From contig NZ_PTJS01000001.1 of NCBI RefSeq assembly GCF_002941025.1, positions 7,206,605-7,270,604 of the forward strand: a stretch of DNA of 64,000 nt, in the 5' to 3' direction. Every line of letters begins with the position of its first letter. The stretch's first letter is position 1. The translations under genes and the position numbers were made by a program. Origin of the DNA: Streptomyces sp. QL37. GTDB lineage: Bacteria > Actinomycetota > Actinomycetes > Streptomycetales > Streptomycetaceae. This document shows, in pieces, positions 63,807-64,000 of this stretch. Below the pieces are notes generated by a model that saw only the letters and a list, made by a program, of their open reading frames with translations, was not told the DNA's origin and ran no database searches.

Positions 63807-64000
63807 GTGGCGACCAAGACCCGTACCCCGGCCAGGCGTTCGCGCGTCATGAACCGCTTCGCCCTGTTCTCCGAATGCCTGCTCGTCGGCGTGTGGATCG
63901 CCGTCGCCGCCCTGCCGCTGTTCACGTTCCCCGCGGCCTTCGCCGCGGGGACCCGGCACCTGCGCCGCTACCTCGACGGTGCCCACGGCGGGCTGCGCGA
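63807..64000 (+). CDS. DUF624/YesL-like membrane protein, N-terminal part (cut by window end)
   Basis: GTG at 63807, four bases after the permease stop. The 64 visible codons begin MATKTRTPARRSRVMNRFAL and contain one helix, CLLVGVWIAVAALPLFTFPAAFAAG, then HLRRYLDG. This is the start pattern of YesL-like (DUF624) proteins that often follow sugar permeases in actinobacteria. The gene continues past the window. Confidence 0.65.
   Translation, partial: MATKTRTPARRSRVMNRFALFSECLLVGVWIAVAALPLFTFPAAFAAGTRHLRRYLDGAHGGLR

Overview
The window is a high-GC actinobacterial chromosome segment that reads as Streptomyces. Codons end strongly in G or C and GTG starts are common. Many genes carry a -10 box only 5-8 nt before the start codon, as in leaderless transcripts. 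The sporulation gene ssgB is present, and the order ssgB - cobalamin genes - metNIQ - glpQ - argH - arg operon resembles, from memory, the conserved core around SCO1541-SCO1580 of S. coelicolor in reverse orientation. There is no prophage, transposase, CRISPR array or biosynthetic cluster. It is mostly core chromosome, with three broken genes in the first 17 kb.

Region 1 (1-17.4 kb) is mixed. It holds the tail of a TetR regulator, an acyltransferase-3 remnant, and a frameshifted flavin/F420 oxidoreductase-hemerythrin fusion. Then come 3-hydroxybutyryl-CoA dehydrogenase, a Tat-exported GH10-like hydrolase, a DUF1918 protein, and an EamA exporter divergent from a MocR-type regulator with overlapping start codons. 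Next are a GNAT, a histidine-phosphatase-like protein without its histidines, a serine hydrolase, a tightly overlapping operon (DUF1023 hydrolase, O-acyltransferase, histidine kinase, response regulator), a LysR-like sensor domain divergent from DUF5997, a decayed ankyrin-repeat gene and an SRPBCC protein.

Region 2 (17.4-25.4 kb) is arginine biosynthesis: argC-argJ-argB-argD-argR as one overlapping operon and argH apart. Both transcription units have a near-identical ARG-box-like element over the promoter. An L,D-transpeptidase and a pyridoxamine-oxidase-like gene lie between them.

Region 3 (25.4-35.1 kb) holds an aldo/keto reductase, a HAD protein, a type-B carboxylesterase, a TetR/MFS efflux pair, a PlsC-like acyltransferase, a Tat-exported glycerophosphodiester phosphodiesterase, a small sigma factor, a GNAT and two coupled membrane proteins.

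Region 4 (35.3-46.6 kb) is sulfur-amino-acid uptake and cobalamin. metNIQ is preceded by a long leader with a 28-codon ORF ending in a Cys/Met-rich, rare-codon stretch. After a GNAT come cobL (CbiE-CbiT), a BluB-CobT fusion with a 530-residue Pro/Ala/Glu-rich extension, a CysG-like siroheme/cobalamin methyltransferase and a TrmH-type RNA methyltransferase.

Region 5 (46.5-56.6 kb) has a membrane Ser/Thr kinase, small conserved proteins, an APH-fold kinase, a TFIIB-type zinc protein, an OFA-type MFS transporter with an overlapping 38-residue partner, a minus-strand tRNA cluster (three Val-GAC, Cys, Gly), a pabB/pabC-like pair, a double GNAT, a DsbA-like protein and a membrane protein.

Region 6 (56.6-64 kb) has a LacI regulator, a CGNR zinc-finger regulator, ssgB, a TIGR02611 membrane protein, tRNA-Val(CAC) with a strong terminator, and a sugar ABC operon cut by the window end. 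Operator-like sequences before lacI and before the ABC operon are related, so they probably form one regulon.
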